Positions 1 through 8,552 of a stretch of DNA of 39,546 bases are shown one piece after another. The notes below the pieces were generated by a model. It did not search any database. It was not told the DNA's origin and saw nothing but the letters and a program-made list of their open reading frames with translations. The stretch's first letter is position 1; every line of letters starts with the position of its first letter. This stretch comes from Thermoflexales bacterium (lineage in GTDB: Bacteria > Chloroflexota > Anaerolineae > Fen-1058), in NCBI GenBank assembly GCA_016931085.1, contig JAFGFO010000119.1, positions 1 through 39,546 of the forward strand. The letters run 5' to 3'. A program made the translations under genes and the position numbers.

Positions 1-882
1 GCCTACAAGGGCAAGAACTATGGCGTGCCATGGGACATGGGCATGATCGGCTTCTGGTACAACAAGGAGCTGTTCTCCAAGGCCGGCATCTCGGCCCCGC
101 CCAAGACCTGGACAGAGTTCCTCGACGCCGTGAAAAAGCTCAAGGCTTCTGGGACCATCCCCATCGCCGTCGGCATGGGCGACAAGTGGCCCGGCATGCA
201 CATGTGGGCCTACCTGGTTACCCGCATGGGCGGCAAGGACAACTTTGAGGGCGCGGTTCTGCGCACCGGCAAGTTCACCGACGAGCCCTTCGTGCAAGCC
301 GGCTACAAGCTCAAGGAGCTCCTCGCGCTCGAGCCTTTCCAGGACGGCTTCCTGGGCGCCACCTACGGCGACGAGGCCACCCTGGTGGGCAACGGTGAAG
401 CGGCCATGGAGCTGATGGGCCAGTGGGCGCCGGCCGTCCAGAAAGACAACAGCGCCAGCGGTGAAGGTCTCGGCGACAAGCTGGGCTTCTTCACCTTCCC
501 GGCGGTCGAGGGCGGCAAGGGTGATGGCGGCGACGCGGTCGGCGGTGGCAATGGCTTTGCGATCGGCAAGAATGCCTCACCCGAGGCGATCGATTTCGTC
601 AAGTACCTGACCCGGGCGGAATCGCAAGTCCAATTGGCCAAGATTGGCGTCGGCGTCCCGGTCGTCAAGGGCGGTGAAGCCGGCCTGTCGGATCCCCTGC
701 TGATCGAGGTCCAGAAGGGCTTTGCGAATGCCAAGTACTTCCAACTGTACTATGACCAGGCGCTGCCGCCGGCGACGGGTTCCGTCATCAACGACAGCGT
801 CCAGGCCCTCTTCGCTGGCACCATGACGCCCGAGCAGATGACCCAGGCGATCGAGGATTCGGCCGCGGCCGAGCTGAAGTAA
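1..882 (+). CDS. Sugar ABC transporter substrate-binding protein, 5'-truncated
   Basis: This is the C-terminal 293 residues of an extracellular solute-binding protein of the CUT1 (carbohydrate uptake) type. The frame is open from base 1, so the signal peptide and about a third of the protein lie outside the window. Visible family signatures are GVPWDMGMIGFWYNKELF near the start, then KTWTEFLDAVKKLKA, the GQWAP strand, and a late FVKYLTRAESQVQLAK helix typical of MalE/UgpB-like lobes. It would capture an oligosaccharide outside the membrane and deliver it to the two permeases that follow. The neighbouring GH8 and GH3 genes suggest xylo-oligosaccharides as substrate, which is inference. A strong hairpin lies between it and the first permease. 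The family is confident; the substrate is not. Confidence 0.93.
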   Translation, partial: AYKGKNYGVPWDMGMIGFWYNKELFSKAGISAPPKTWTEFLDAVKKLKASGTIPIAVGMGDKWPGMHMWAYLVTRMGGKDNFEGAVLRTGKFTDEPFVQAGYKLKELLALEPFQDGFLGATYGDEATLVGNGEAAMELMGQWAPAVQKDNSASGEGLGDKLGFFTFPAVEGGKGDGGDAVGGGNGFAIGKNASPEAIDFVKYLTRAESQVQLAKIGVGVPVVKGGEAGLSDPLLIEVQKGFANAKYFQLYYDQALPPATGSVINDSVQALFAGTMTPEQMTQAIEDSAAAELK

Positions 883-890
883 ATTCCTGA

Positions 891-932
891 TGCGCCATGT
901 TCCAATGGCGCACGCCATTTCTCAATGGCGCA
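891..932. repeat. Overlapping short palindromes with ATGGCGCA arms
   Basis: TGCGCCAT at 891-898 can pair with ATGGCGCA at 905-912 or with a second ATGGCGCA at 925-932. GCCATT at 914-919 can also pair with AATGGC at 924-929. The result is a small set of mutually exclusive hairpins directly after the binding-protein stop codon. A related unit occurs inside the giant gene at 13649-13666. It could be a dispersed palindromic repeat or part of the intercistronic RNA structure. Confidence 0.7.
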
Positions 933-934
933 CG

Positions 935-966
935 GTGCGGGGATTGGGCTTGCCCAATCCCCGCAC
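935..966 (+). promoter_or_regulatory. Strong intercistronic hairpin between binding protein and permease
   Basis: Perfect 15-bp arms (935-949, GTGCGGGGATTGGGC, and 952-966) are separated by only TT. No T-run follows, so a classic intrinsic terminator is unlikely. In maltose-type operons a structured intercistronic element after the binding-protein gene stabilises its mRNA and lowers downstream expression, giving excess binding protein over permease. The same role is inferred here. The hairpin ends 19 bases before the favoured permease start. Confidence 0.75.
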
Positions 967-985
967 TTGTCGAAAGGCAAATCCT

Positions 986-1933
986 ATGGAAACAGGTTTA
1001 GTCACCAAACAGGCCGTGAGCTTGCAGCAGCAGCCAAACCGCTTTGGGCGCCGCGCCTCGGACAACATGACGGTCTGGCTGTTCCTGGCACCCGCGACGG
1101 TGCTTTTCCTCATCTTTGTGATCTATCCCATGGGCCGCTCGATTTATTTTAGCTTCTTCAACTGGAAGGGTTTTGGCCCGGCGGTCGACTTTGTCGGCAT
1201 GGACAATTACGTGCGCATCCTGAGCGACACGATCTTCCACAAAGCGATAGCAAACGGCCTCATCATCGTCGTGTTTTCTCTGACGATCCAATTGCCTTTG
1301 TCCATGGCATTGGCCGTCATGGTGGGGCGCGACCTGCCTGGGCGTGCCATTTTCCGCATGATCTTTTTCATGCCCTACGTCATTTCCGAGGTCATCGCCG
1401 CCATTATGTGGATGGGCCTGTACAATCCCATGCCGGAACGTGGCCTGTTCAACGCGCTTCTCGCTCTCATTCCAGGCGTCAAGCCCGTGGCCTGGTTAGG
1501 CAATCCCAACATCGTCATGGCCTGCATCTTTGTCGTGCTGACCTGGAAATACTTTGGCCTTCACATGCTGCTGTACCTGGCCGGGCTGCAAAACATCCCG
1601 ATCGAAATCGAAGAAGCCGCCCGGATCGACGGCGCGGGCAGAGGCCAACTGTTCACGAACATCACGCTGCCCCTGCTGGCCGGTCCCATTCGCACCTCCG
1701 TCTACATGTCGGTCGTGGGATCTTTACAGCAGTTCATCCTGGTCTGGATCATGACCAAGGGTGGGCCGGTGAACGCCAGCGAGACGATGGCGACCTACAT
1801 GTATCGTTTCGGCTTCATCCGTTTCTGGCTGGGCTACGGCTGCGCCGTGGCCATCGTGATGTTCCTGATCTGTTTGATCTTTTCGCTCGTTTACCAGCGC
1901 ATGTCGCGCCAATCGGACTATTTGAGCGGCTAG
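986..1933 (+). CDS. CUT1 sugar ABC transporter permease (MalF/UgpA type)
   Basis: Integral membrane subunit of a carbohydrate ABC importer, 315 residues from the chosen ATG at 986. An in-frame ATG at 890 would add 32 residues encoded entirely by the palindromes and the hairpin, and AAAGG sits at a usable distance before 986, so 986 is preferred. The protein starts METGLVTKQAV, and the first membrane helix is VWLFLAPATVLFLIFVIYPMG. About six transmembrane segments are visible. The cytoplasmic ATPase-contacting EAA loop is clear: EEAARIDGAGRGQLFTNITLP. The gene is followed after 13 bases by the second permease. No nucleotide-binding subunit is encoded nearby, so a shared MsmX/UgpC-type ATPase elsewhere would be needed. 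Confidence 0.93.
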   Translation: METGLVTKQAVSLQQQPNRFGRRASDNMTVWLFLAPATVLFLIFVIYPMGRSIYFSFFNWKGFGPAVDFVGMDNYVRILSDTIFHKAIANGLIIVVFSLTIQLPLSMALAVMVGRDLPGRAIFRMIFFMPYVISEVIAAIMWMGLYNPMPERGLFNALLALIPGVKPVAWLGNPNIVMACIFVVLTWKYFGLHMLLYLAGLQNIPIEIEEAARIDGAGRGQLFTNITLPLLAGPIRTSVYMSVVGSLQQFILVWIMTKGGPVNASETMATYMYRFGFIRFWLGYGCAVAIVMFLICLIFSLVYQRMSRQSDYLSG

Positions 1934-1946
1934 AAAGGAGCGTGCT

Positions 1947-2810
1947 ATGACAACAAGAACTCATCCAGGCCGGATCTCCCCATGGCGAAAACATATGCCG
2001 AGGTTTTGGCAGTACCTCATTCTCTCGATATTCGTCATCCTCATCTTTGTGCCCATCGTGATGTTGATCTTTGGCAGCCTCAAGACGCGCGGCGAGATGT
2101 ACTCGCGCCCTTACACCATCCCCAATCCCCCACGCTGGGAGAACTATGGCCGGGTCTTGGGACCAGAATCGTCATTCTGGCCTATGCTGCGCAACAGCTT
2201 GATGGTGATGGTGGCCACGACGATCGGGGTGGTGTTCATTTGCAGCCTGGCCTCGTTCGTATTTGCCCGCATGAACTTTCGTGGCAAGGGCTTTATGTTC
2301 AACTTGCTCACCCTGGGTATCATGTTCCCCATCAACGTCGCCATCATGCCCGTCTTTCTCGTGCTGCGCCAGATGGGTCTGACCAACAACTTGTGGGGCG
2401 TCATCATCGTCCAGATGGCTTTCGCGATATCCGGCAATATCCTGATCCTGGAAGGGTTCTTCATGGCCATTCCCGGCGAGCTGCAGGACGCGGCGTATAT
2501 CGACGGCTGTAATGCCTTTGACTTTTTCTGGCGCGTCCTGCTCCCACTGGCACGCCCGGCACTGGGAGCCGTGGCGGCCCTGACCATGATCACCAGTTGG
2601 AACGACTTGCTCGTGCCCCTGGTGGTGATCGACAAGGATACGCTGTGGACTTTGCCTTTGGGCACCATGCAGTTCCAAGGCCAATATGGCCAGGATCTGG
2701 CGTTGGTGGCAGCATTCGTGAGCGCGTCCGCGCTGCCAGCGATCCTCTTTTACGCGTTCGCCGAACGACAAATTGTGTCTGGCTTGACCGCCGGGGCGAT
2801 CAAAGGGTAG
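1947..2810 (+). CDS. CUT1 sugar ABC transporter permease (MalG/UgpE type)
   Basis: Second membrane subunit of the same importer, 287 residues, the usual length for MalG-like permeases. An excellent Shine-Dalgarno AAAGGAG at 1934-1940 lies six bases before the ATG. The first transmembrane helix is YLILSIFVILIFVPIVMLIFGS, followed by the characteristic periplasm-side SLKTRGEMYSRPYTIP segment. The EAA loop reads DAAYIDGCNAFDFFWRVLLP, and the C-terminus ends AFAERQIVSGLTAGAIKG, the standard ending of this family. It would pair with the upstream permease to form the translocation channel. The next gene begins only four bases after its stop, so translation of the two is probably coupled. Confidence 0.95.
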   Translation: MTTRTHPGRISPWRKHMPRFWQYLILSIFVILIFVPIVMLIFGSLKTRGEMYSRPYTIPNPPRWENYGRVLGPESSFWPMLRNSLMVMVATTIGVVFICSLASFVFARMNFRGKGFMFNLLTLGIMFPINVAIMPVFLVLRQMGLTNNLWGVIIVQMAFAISGNILILEGFFMAIPGELQDAAYIDGCNAFDFFWRVLLPLARPALGAVAALTMITSWNDLLVPLVVIDKDTLWTLPLGTMQFQGQYGQDLALVAAFVSASALPAILFYAFAERQIVSGLTAGAIKG

Positions 2811-2814
2811 TGCC

Positions 2815-4131
2815 GTGAAACGAGACTTTTCTCTCACTACGCTGCTTGTGCTCATTCTATCATCCGTGATGTCAAGCTGTAACCCCGCTCAAAGCGTTCC
2901 GCCTGACCCAACGAACACGCCGGAGCCGCCGCCCCCCACCCCGACGGCCGCTCCGCCGACTGTGGCCGTGCCCTCGACCGGCGCCTTTGCGTCTGGCCAA
3001 TACCGCAACATGTTCAAAGAAATGCTGGGCAAAAGCGATGCCGAAATCCAGGCCAAGATCGAGGCCGCCTGGCAGCAGATGTTCTACGGCAACGACAGCA
3101 CCCAGCGCGTCTATTACCCCGTCGGCGAAGACATGGCCTACGTCATGGACATTGGCAACGACGACGTGCGCTCGGAAGGCATGTCCTACGGCTTGATGAT
3201 CGCCGTCCAGTTGGACAAGAAGGAAGAGTTCGACCGCATCTGGAAATGGACCAAGACCTACATGTACCAGGACGACGGCCCCTACCAGGGTTACTTTGCC
3301 TGGCACTGCAAGCCGAGCGGCGAACAAATCCACCCCAACCCAGCATCGGACGGCGAGGAGTGGTTCGCCATGGCCTTGTTCTTCGCCTCAGGTCGTTGGG
3401 GCAATGGCACGGGCAGCCTGGATTACGAGGCCGAGGCGCAAGCGATCCTGGACACCATGTTGCACAAGGAAGAGCAAGACAGCAATCTGGCGACGAACAT
3501 GTTCGACGCCGAGACCAAGCAAGTCGTTTTCGTGCCCACCATCGGCCGCAATTCGGGCTTTACCGATCCCTCCTACCACCTGCCGGCCTATTACGAGCTG
3601 TGGGCGCGCTGGGCCGACAAGGACAACGAATTCTGGACGCAAGCCGCCCAGGCCAGCCGCGAATTCTGGAAAAAGGCGGCCCATCCCCAAACGGGCCTGA
3701 TGCCGGACTATGCCAAGTTCAGCGGCGAGGCCTACGGCAGCGATGAGCACAAGGACTTTCGCTTCGACGCCTTCAGGACCGCTTCGAACGTGGCGGTCGA
3801 CTATGCCTGGTTCGCCGCCGACCCCTGGCAGGTAGAGCAGACGAATCGCATGCTAGAGTTCTTTTATTCGCAAGGCATCGACAGCTACGTCAACCAGTAC
3901 AGCCTGGACGGCAAGCCGCTCTCCAGCGATCGCTCGCCAGGGCTGATCGCCATGAACGCCGTGGCGGCCTTGGCCGCCACGACCGACAAGGCGACCGAGT
4001 TCGTCGAGGCCTTGTGGGACACGCGCATCCCCAGCGGCAAGTGGCGCTACTACGATGGCTTGCTGTATACGATCGGCCTACTGCACTTGAGCGGCAACTT
4101 TAGGATTTACCCACCGGCCAGCCAGCAATGA
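2815..4131 (+). CDS. GH8 exo-oligoxylanase-like lipoprotein (Rex type)
   Basis: Glycoside hydrolase family 8, 438 residues, starting at a GTG with AAAGGG just upstream. The nearest type I recognise is reducing-end xylose-releasing exo-oligoxylanase (EC 3.2.1.156), which removes xylose from the reducing end of xylo-oligosaccharides. Rex-like signatures are RSEGMSYG (general acid E121), SDGEEWF (D179), FRFDAFRTASNVAVDY (probable base D318) and the closing YYDGLLYTIGLLHLSGNFRI. The 58-residue spacing from E121 to D179 matches the spacing I recall for Bacillus halodurans Rex. Unlike that intracellular enzyme, this one has a signal peptide with a lipobox-like SVMSSC (Cys22) and a Pro/Thr linker at about residues 28-52, so it is probably tethered outside the membrane. 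A general GH8 endo-xylanase or glucanase is the alternative. Confidence 0.88.
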   Translation: MKRDFSLTTLLVLILSSVMSSCNPAQSVPPDPTNTPEPPPPTPTAAPPTVAVPSTGAFASGQYRNMFKEMLGKSDAEIQAKIEAAWQQMFYGNDSTQRVYYPVGEDMAYVMDIGNDDVRSEGMSYGLMIAVQLDKKEEFDRIWKWTKTYMYQDDGPYQGYFAWHCKPSGEQIHPNPASDGEEWFAMALFFASGRWGNGTGSLDYEAEAQAILDTMLHKEEQDSNLATNMFDAETKQVVFVPTIGRNSGFTDPSYHLPAYYELWARWADKDNEFWTQAAQASREFWKKAAHPQTGLMPDYAKFSGEAYGSDEHKDFRFDAFRTASNVAVDYAWFAADPWQVEQTNRMLEFFYSQGIDSYVNQYSLDGKPLSSDRSPGLIAMNAVAALAATTDKATEFVEALWDTRIPSGKWRYYDGLLYTIGLLHLSGNFRIYPPASQQ

Positions 4132-4161
4132 CAGGAACCATATCCGCATAGGGAGTGCCAG

Positions 4162-6516
4162 ATGACAACAAAGACACTGTACCAAGATGCTTCCCAACCG
4201 ATTCAGGACCGCGTCCGCGACCTGATGGCGCGCATGACGTTGGAAGAAAAGGTCGCCCAGCTCGGCTCGACCTGGGTGGACGAGCTGCAAGACGGCCAAG
4301 CCTTTTCGGAAAGCAAGGCGGCGGCCTGGATGAAAAACGGCATCGGCCAGATCGGCCGGGTCGGGGGCGCCAGCACACTGAGCCCGCGCGCCAACGCCGA
4401 AATGACCAACGCGATCCAGGCCTACCTGGTCAAGCACACCCGGCTGGGCATTCCGGCCATCATCCACGAAGAGTGCTGCAACGGCTACATGGCCCTGGGC
4501 GCCACGTGTTTCCCACAGATGGCCGGTCTGGCCAGCACCTGGATGCCAGAGTTGGCCTCCGCCATGACGGGCGTCGTCCGCACCCAGATGCGAGCGGTGG
4601 GCGCTCACCAGGGCTTGGGACCGGTGCTCGACGTGGCGCGCGACCCCCGTTGGGGCCGGGTGGAGGAGACCTTCGGAGAAGATCCAACCCTGACCACCCA
4701 GATAGGCGTGGCTTACGTGCGCGGCCTGCAGGGGCCGAACTTGCGCGAGGGCGTGATGGCCACCGCCAAGCATTTCCTCAGCCACGCTTTAGCCGAAGGC
4801 GGGTTGAACTGTACGCCGGTTCACCTGGGGCCGATCGAGCTGCGCGACGTGTTCCTGGCCCCCTTCGAGGCTGTCATCCGGAAGGCCGGCCTGGCCTCGA
4901 TCATGAACGCCTACTCCGAGTTGGACCAGGTGGTGGTAGCCGCCTCGCGCACGCTCCTGACCGGGCTGCTGCGGAACGAGCTGGGTTTCGACGGCCTGGT
5001 CGTCTCGGATTACGAGGCCATCATGATGCTCCACACCTTCCACGCGATCGCGCGGGACTGGGCCGAGGCCGCCAGGCTGGCGTTGAACGCCGGGATCGAC
5101 GTGGAGTTGCCGTCCACTCTGTGCTACGGGGACCCGCTTCTGGAGGCCGTCCGATCGGGCCAGCTTGAGCAGGCCCTGGTCGACACGGCCGTCAGCCGGC
5201 TCCTCACGAAGAAATTCGAGCTGGGGCTGTTCGAGAAGCCTTACGTGGACGTCGAGCAAGTCGCGTCCGTCTTTGACACGCCCCAGCAGCGCGCGTTGGC
5301 CCGCCAAATCGCCCAAAAAAGCATCGTGCTGCTGCGAAACGAGGGCGACCTCCTGCCACTGCCCAAGACCCTCTCGACGCTGGCCGTCATCGGGCCGAAC
5401 GCCGACGAGGCCCGCCACATGCTGAGCGACTATAGCCACCAACCCCAAATCGAGCTCAGGGTGGCTGTTTCGCCCCACGCGCCTTCCACGCTGAATTACA
5501 AGCTCGACGCGAAGGGGCTGCTCGAAGGCTCGGTCGCCATCCCGACCATCCTGGACGCGATTCGCCAGAAGGTGTCACCTGCCACGCAGGTGCTTTTCGC
5601 CCGGGGCTGTACCGTCCTCGGCAACGACAAGACGGGCTTTGACGAGGCGGTGCGGGCAGCCAGCCAGGCCGACGCCGTCGTCATGGTCATGGGCGACCGT
5701 TCCGGCCTGGTGCCCGGCTGCACCTCCGGCGAAACGTGCGACCGGGCCGATTTAGGCCTGCCGGGCATCCAGGAAGAGCTGGTCCAGGCCGTGCTTGCCG
5801 CCGGCAAGCCCACTGTCCTGGTGCTGGTCAACGGGCGCCCGCTCGCCATTCCCTGGATCGCCGAGCACGTCCCGGCCTTGGTGGAAGCCTGGCTGCCGGG
5901 CGAAGAAGGCGGGGCGGCCGTGGCCGAGGTCTTGTTCGGCGACGTCAACCCGGGCGGCAAGCTGCCGATGACTTTCCCGCGCGCGGTCGGCCAGGTCCCC
6001 ATTTACTACAACCACAAGCCCTCCGGCGGGCGCTCGCATTGGTACGGCGATTACGTCGCGCTCAGTACCAGGCCGCTGTTCCCCTTCGGGCACGGGTTGA
6101 GCTACACCCGCTTCGAGTACGCCAATCTGCACATCGAGCCGTCCCAGGTTCCCCCGGAAGGAAGCGTAACCATTCAGTTCGAGCTCAAGAACGCCGGCGA
6201 GCGCGCAGGAGACGAGGTAGTCCAACTGTACGTCCGAGACCGCTTTGCCAGCATCCCGCGCCCGGTCAAGGAGCTGAAAGGCTTCAAGCGTGTCACGCTC
6301 CAGCCGGGCCAGACGCGCCGCCTCAGTTTCGAGCTGCAGGTCGATCAACTGGCTTTTTACGACGAAGCGCTGCAGTTGATCGTCGAGCCGGGCACCATCC
6401 AGGTGATGGCAGGCAGCTCGTCCGACGACATCCGCCTGGAAGGTTCGTTCGACATCGTGGGGGATCAAGCGCGCCGCGTGCCTGAGCGCGTCTTTAGCTG
6501 CCAGGTCACAATGTAG
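4162..6516 (+). CDS. GH3 beta-glycosidase (beta-xylosidase/beta-glucosidase), cytoplasmic
   Basis: Family 3 exo-acting beta-glycosidase, 784 residues, with the full three-part layout. The TIM-barrel domain (about 10-370) has MTLEEKVAQLG, the KHF motif (K203-H204) and nucleophile D283 in VVSDYEA. The alpha/beta domain spans about 380-625 (SIVLLRNEGDLLPLP). The C-terminal Fn3-like domain spans about 670-750 (NAGERAGDEVVQLYV). There is no signal peptide, so it should act in the cytoplasm on imported di- and oligosaccharides. A GGGAGTG stretch precedes the ATG. It is the last gene of the + operon, 30 bases after the GH8 gene. Context and the VELPST segment favour xylosidase activity, but beta-glucosidase cannot be excluded from sequence alone. 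It converges on the other GH3 gene. Confidence 0.93.
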   Translation: MTTKTLYQDASQPIQDRVRDLMARMTLEEKVAQLGSTWVDELQDGQAFSESKAAAWMKNGIGQIGRVGGASTLSPRANAEMTNAIQAYLVKHTRLGIPAIIHEECCNGYMALGATCFPQMAGLASTWMPELASAMTGVVRTQMRAVGAHQGLGPVLDVARDPRWGRVEETFGEDPTLTTQIGVAYVRGLQGPNLREGVMATAKHFLSHALAEGGLNCTPVHLGPIELRDVFLAPFEAVIRKAGLASIMNAYSELDQVVVAASRTLLTGLLRNELGFDGLVVSDYEAIMMLHTFHAIARDWAEAARLALNAGIDVELPSTLCYGDPLLEAVRSGQLEQALVDTAVSRLLTKKFELGLFEKPYVDVEQVASVFDTPQQRALARQIAQKSIVLLRNEGDLLPLPKTLSTLAVIGPNADEARHMLSDYSHQPQIELRVAVSPHAPSTLNYKLDAKGLLEGSVAIPTILDAIRQKVSPATQVLFARGCTVLGNDKTGFDEAVRAASQADAVVMVMGDRSGLVPGCTSGETCDRADLGLPGIQEELVQAVLAAGKPTVLVLVNGRPLAIPWIAEHVPALVEAWLPGEEGGAAVAEVLFGDVNPGGKLPMTFPRAVGQVPIYYNHKPSGGRSHWYGDYVALSTRPLFPFGHGLSYTRFEYANLHIEPSQVPPEGSVTIQFELKNAGERAGDEVVQLYVRDRFASIPRPVKELKGFKRVTLQPGQTRRLSFELQVDQLAFYDEALQLIVEPGTIQVMAGSSSDDIRLEGSFDIVGDQARRVPERVFSCQVTM

Positions 6517-6520
6517 AAAT

Positions 6521-6548
6521 GTAGAGACGTAGCATGCTACGTCTCTAC
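6521..6548. repeat. GTAGAGACG-family palindrome between convergent GH3 genes
   Basis: Perfect 13-bp arms GTAGAGACGTAGC (6521-6533) and their complement (6536-6548) flank AT, giving an uninterrupted 28-bp palindrome. It starts four bases after the stop of the + GH3 gene. It overlaps the end of the - GH3 gene, whose TAG stop (6547-6545) lies inside the right arm. It could act as a two-way 3'-end hairpin, but neither side has a T-run, so a REP-like processing or stability element is equally possible. Two more copies occur at 9675-9703 and 24390-24418. Confidence 0.85.
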
Positions 6549-8509
6549 ATGACGTAGCTGAGGCCAGCCCCAAAGGGGAAAAGCGGGTTTTCCGAGTCGT
6601 AGGGCACGTCCTCTTTCTGCGCCCGCACCGCCGCCATGCTAGAAGGCATTTCGAACGGCAGCTTGCCGGCCGGGTTGAAGCGGCCAAAGACGACGTCGAG
6701 CACCGCCTCATCGGCGACGTTAAAGGTCGCCAGCAGCGCCGCGCAGTGGGCGGCGATCTCGGGGATCACCGCGCCGCGCTCGAGATAGATGTCGACGATC
6801 GTGGGGACCGTCCCGAGTATCTGCAAGATGCGCTGCCTCTCCACCATCTCAAAGTCAAGCTCGCCCTGGTGAAAGATCCGCTCGAGAAAGCCCTGGCCCT
6901 GGGGGCGCCAGGGTGTGGGCAGGCGCAGGATGGCAAAATTCGCCTCCTGGGGGCTATCGACGACGTCGGCGTAGCGGCCGGCGACGGCCCTGTCCACATT
7001 CTCGACGTAGACCTTGGGACGGCCGCCCAGCGGCAAGACCGGGGCGCTGGCCGTTTCACCATTCTTGAGCAAGACGACGGACTTGCGTTGGGCCAGCTCG
7101 CCCTTGGCGCGAAAGTCGTCCTGGCCACACACCACCTCGGCCTGGGCCTCGTCGACATACGGGTCATCAAAAAGGCCCAGCTTGAACTTGACGCGCAGTA
7201 GCCGCCGCACGCTCTCGTCGATGCGTGCCTCGCTGACCTGGCCGGTCCTGACCAACTCGAGGACGCGGTGAGTCTGGAACTGGCCGCCGAACTGGTCAAC
7301 GCCGGCCTGCAGGGCCTTGAGGAAACGCTCGCTTGGGGTGAGTACCTCAACACCCCACGAGGTCGAGTCCATGAACTTGATAAACCCGTAAAAGGCAATG
7401 GTCTCGCAGATCATCCAGTCCGAGCAAATCACGCCCTGAAAGTCACACTTCTCACGCAGCAAGCCGGTGATGATGTCCTTGTTAAAAGCCATCCCTACGT
7501 TCTCGCTGGTTTGATCTACGGGGATGCCGTAATAAGGCATCACCTGCTCGACGTCGGTCTCGGCAAAGGCGCGCTGAAAGGGGATCAGGTGGTAATCGAA
7601 ATTGTTTCCCGGGTAGACCTGCTCGCGGCCATAAGGGAAATGCGCGTCGAGGCCATCCTTCTGCGGGCCGCCGCCCGGAAAGTGCTTGATCATGCACGAG
7701 ACGCTGGCCTTGCCCAGGCTGTCGCCCTGAAAGCCCTTGATGTAGGCCACGGTCATCCCAGAAACCAGCCCGGCATCCTCGCCAAAGGTGCCGTTGATGC
7801 GTGCCCAGCGCGGCTCGGTCGCCAGGTCGGCCATCGGGTGCAGCGCGGTGCGGATGCCAACGGCCAGATATTCCCGCCGGGCGATGTCGCCAAACTCGCG
7901 CACGAGCGCCTCGTCGCGGGTAGCACCCAGGCCGATCGGGTCGGGCCAGCGGGAAAAGCCCTTGGTGGTGATGGCGGCGCCTAGATTCTGCTGCCAGGAA
8001 TGGCGCGGGTCGCTGCTGACGGTGACCGGGATGCCCAGGCGGGTGCGCTCTGCCATCTTTTGAAGTTTGTTATACCAGCCCGCCATTTTTCTCGGCTCGA
8101 CCGTGTTGACGATGTTAAAGTGCTTGATCTGGCGTCCGACAACAAACTCGGAGGTGGGCTGCATCATAAAGAGTTCCGATTTCGCCTCGATCAGCTCGCC
8201 TTCCGTCGTGCAGGCGATCATGGGATGGAACATCATGCCCACTTTCTCTTCGAGCGTCATCTGGCCGAGCAGATCCTGGACGCGCTCCTCGATGGGGCGG
8301 CGACAATCCTCGTAGGCGTCGAGCTGGCCGTTCTTGTTCAAATCGCGGAAGCTGAGGCCATCCACGCTGAGGGTGGGCGCTTCGGGGCCGAGCCGGGCCA
8401 GGTTGCGCCGGGAAGACAGGCGAAAGGCGATGCGCGGGCCAAAGACGGCCGCCCCGGCCACGGCCGCTATCGAGGCAAGCAGTGTGCGAACGAGCGAGGA
8501 ACGCTTCAT
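6545..8509 (-). CDS. GH3 beta-glycosidase with N-terminal membrane anchor
   Basis: A second family 3 beta-glycosidase, 654 residues. The N-terminus MKRSSLVRTLLASIAAVAGAAVFG is basic then hydrophobic, predicting export with a signal anchor or uncleaved leader. An EF-hand-like loop DLNKNGQLDAYED (residues 56-68) precedes the catalytic part, as is common in exported GH3 enzymes that begin with PYEDW-like segments. The catalytic domain shows MTLEEKVGMMF, the KHF motif (K275-H276) and nucleophile D364 in VICSDWM. The alpha/beta domain ends with FGAGLSYVM and no Fn3 domain follows. A strong GAGGAGGG site lies before the ATG. It is 43 bases downstream of the L,D-transpeptidase and probably cotranscribed. 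The stop codon is provided by the 6521-6548 palindrome, hinting that the original 3' end was altered. Confidence 0.92.
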   Translation of the reverse strand: MKRSSLVRTLLASIAAVAGAAVFGPRIAFRLSSRRNLARLGPEAPTLSVDGLSFRDLNKNGQLDAYEDCRRPIEERVQDLLGQMTLEEKVGMMFHPMIACTTEGELIEAKSELFMMQPTSEFVVGRQIKHFNIVNTVEPRKMAGWYNKLQKMAERTRLGIPVTVSSDPRHSWQQNLGAAITTKGFSRWPDPIGLGATRDEALVREFGDIARREYLAVGIRTALHPMADLATEPRWARINGTFGEDAGLVSGMTVAYIKGFQGDSLGKASVSCMIKHFPGGGPQKDGLDAHFPYGREQVYPGNNFDYHLIPFQRAFAETDVEQVMPYYGIPVDQTSENVGMAFNKDIITGLLREKCDFQGVICSDWMICETIAFYGFIKFMDSTSWGVEVLTPSERFLKALQAGVDQFGGQFQTHRVLELVRTGQVSEARIDESVRRLLRVKFKLGLFDDPYVDEAQAEVVCGQDDFRAKGELAQRKSVVLLKNGETASAPVLPLGGRPKVYVENVDRAVAGRYADVVDSPQEANFAILRLPTPWRPQGQGFLERIFHQGELDFEMVERQRILQILGTVPTIVDIYLERGAVIPEIAAHCAALLATFNVADEAVLDVVFGRFNPAGKLPFEMPSSMAAVRAQKEDVPYDSENPLFPFGAGLSYVM

Positions 8510-8552
8510 CTTAATCCCTCCTCTTGGAGCTCCTTACGTTTTACGTGTCATC

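Noticed and set aside
890..985. N-terminal extension of the first permease
   Set aside because: The 32 extra residues are encoded by palindromes and the hairpin and resemble no permease N-terminus.
8306..8344. Dockerin domain in the - strand GH3
   Set aside because: There is only one EF-hand-like loop (DLNKNGQLDAYED) at the N-terminus. A dockerin needs two repeats and is usually C-terminal, and this loop is common in exported GH3 enzymes.
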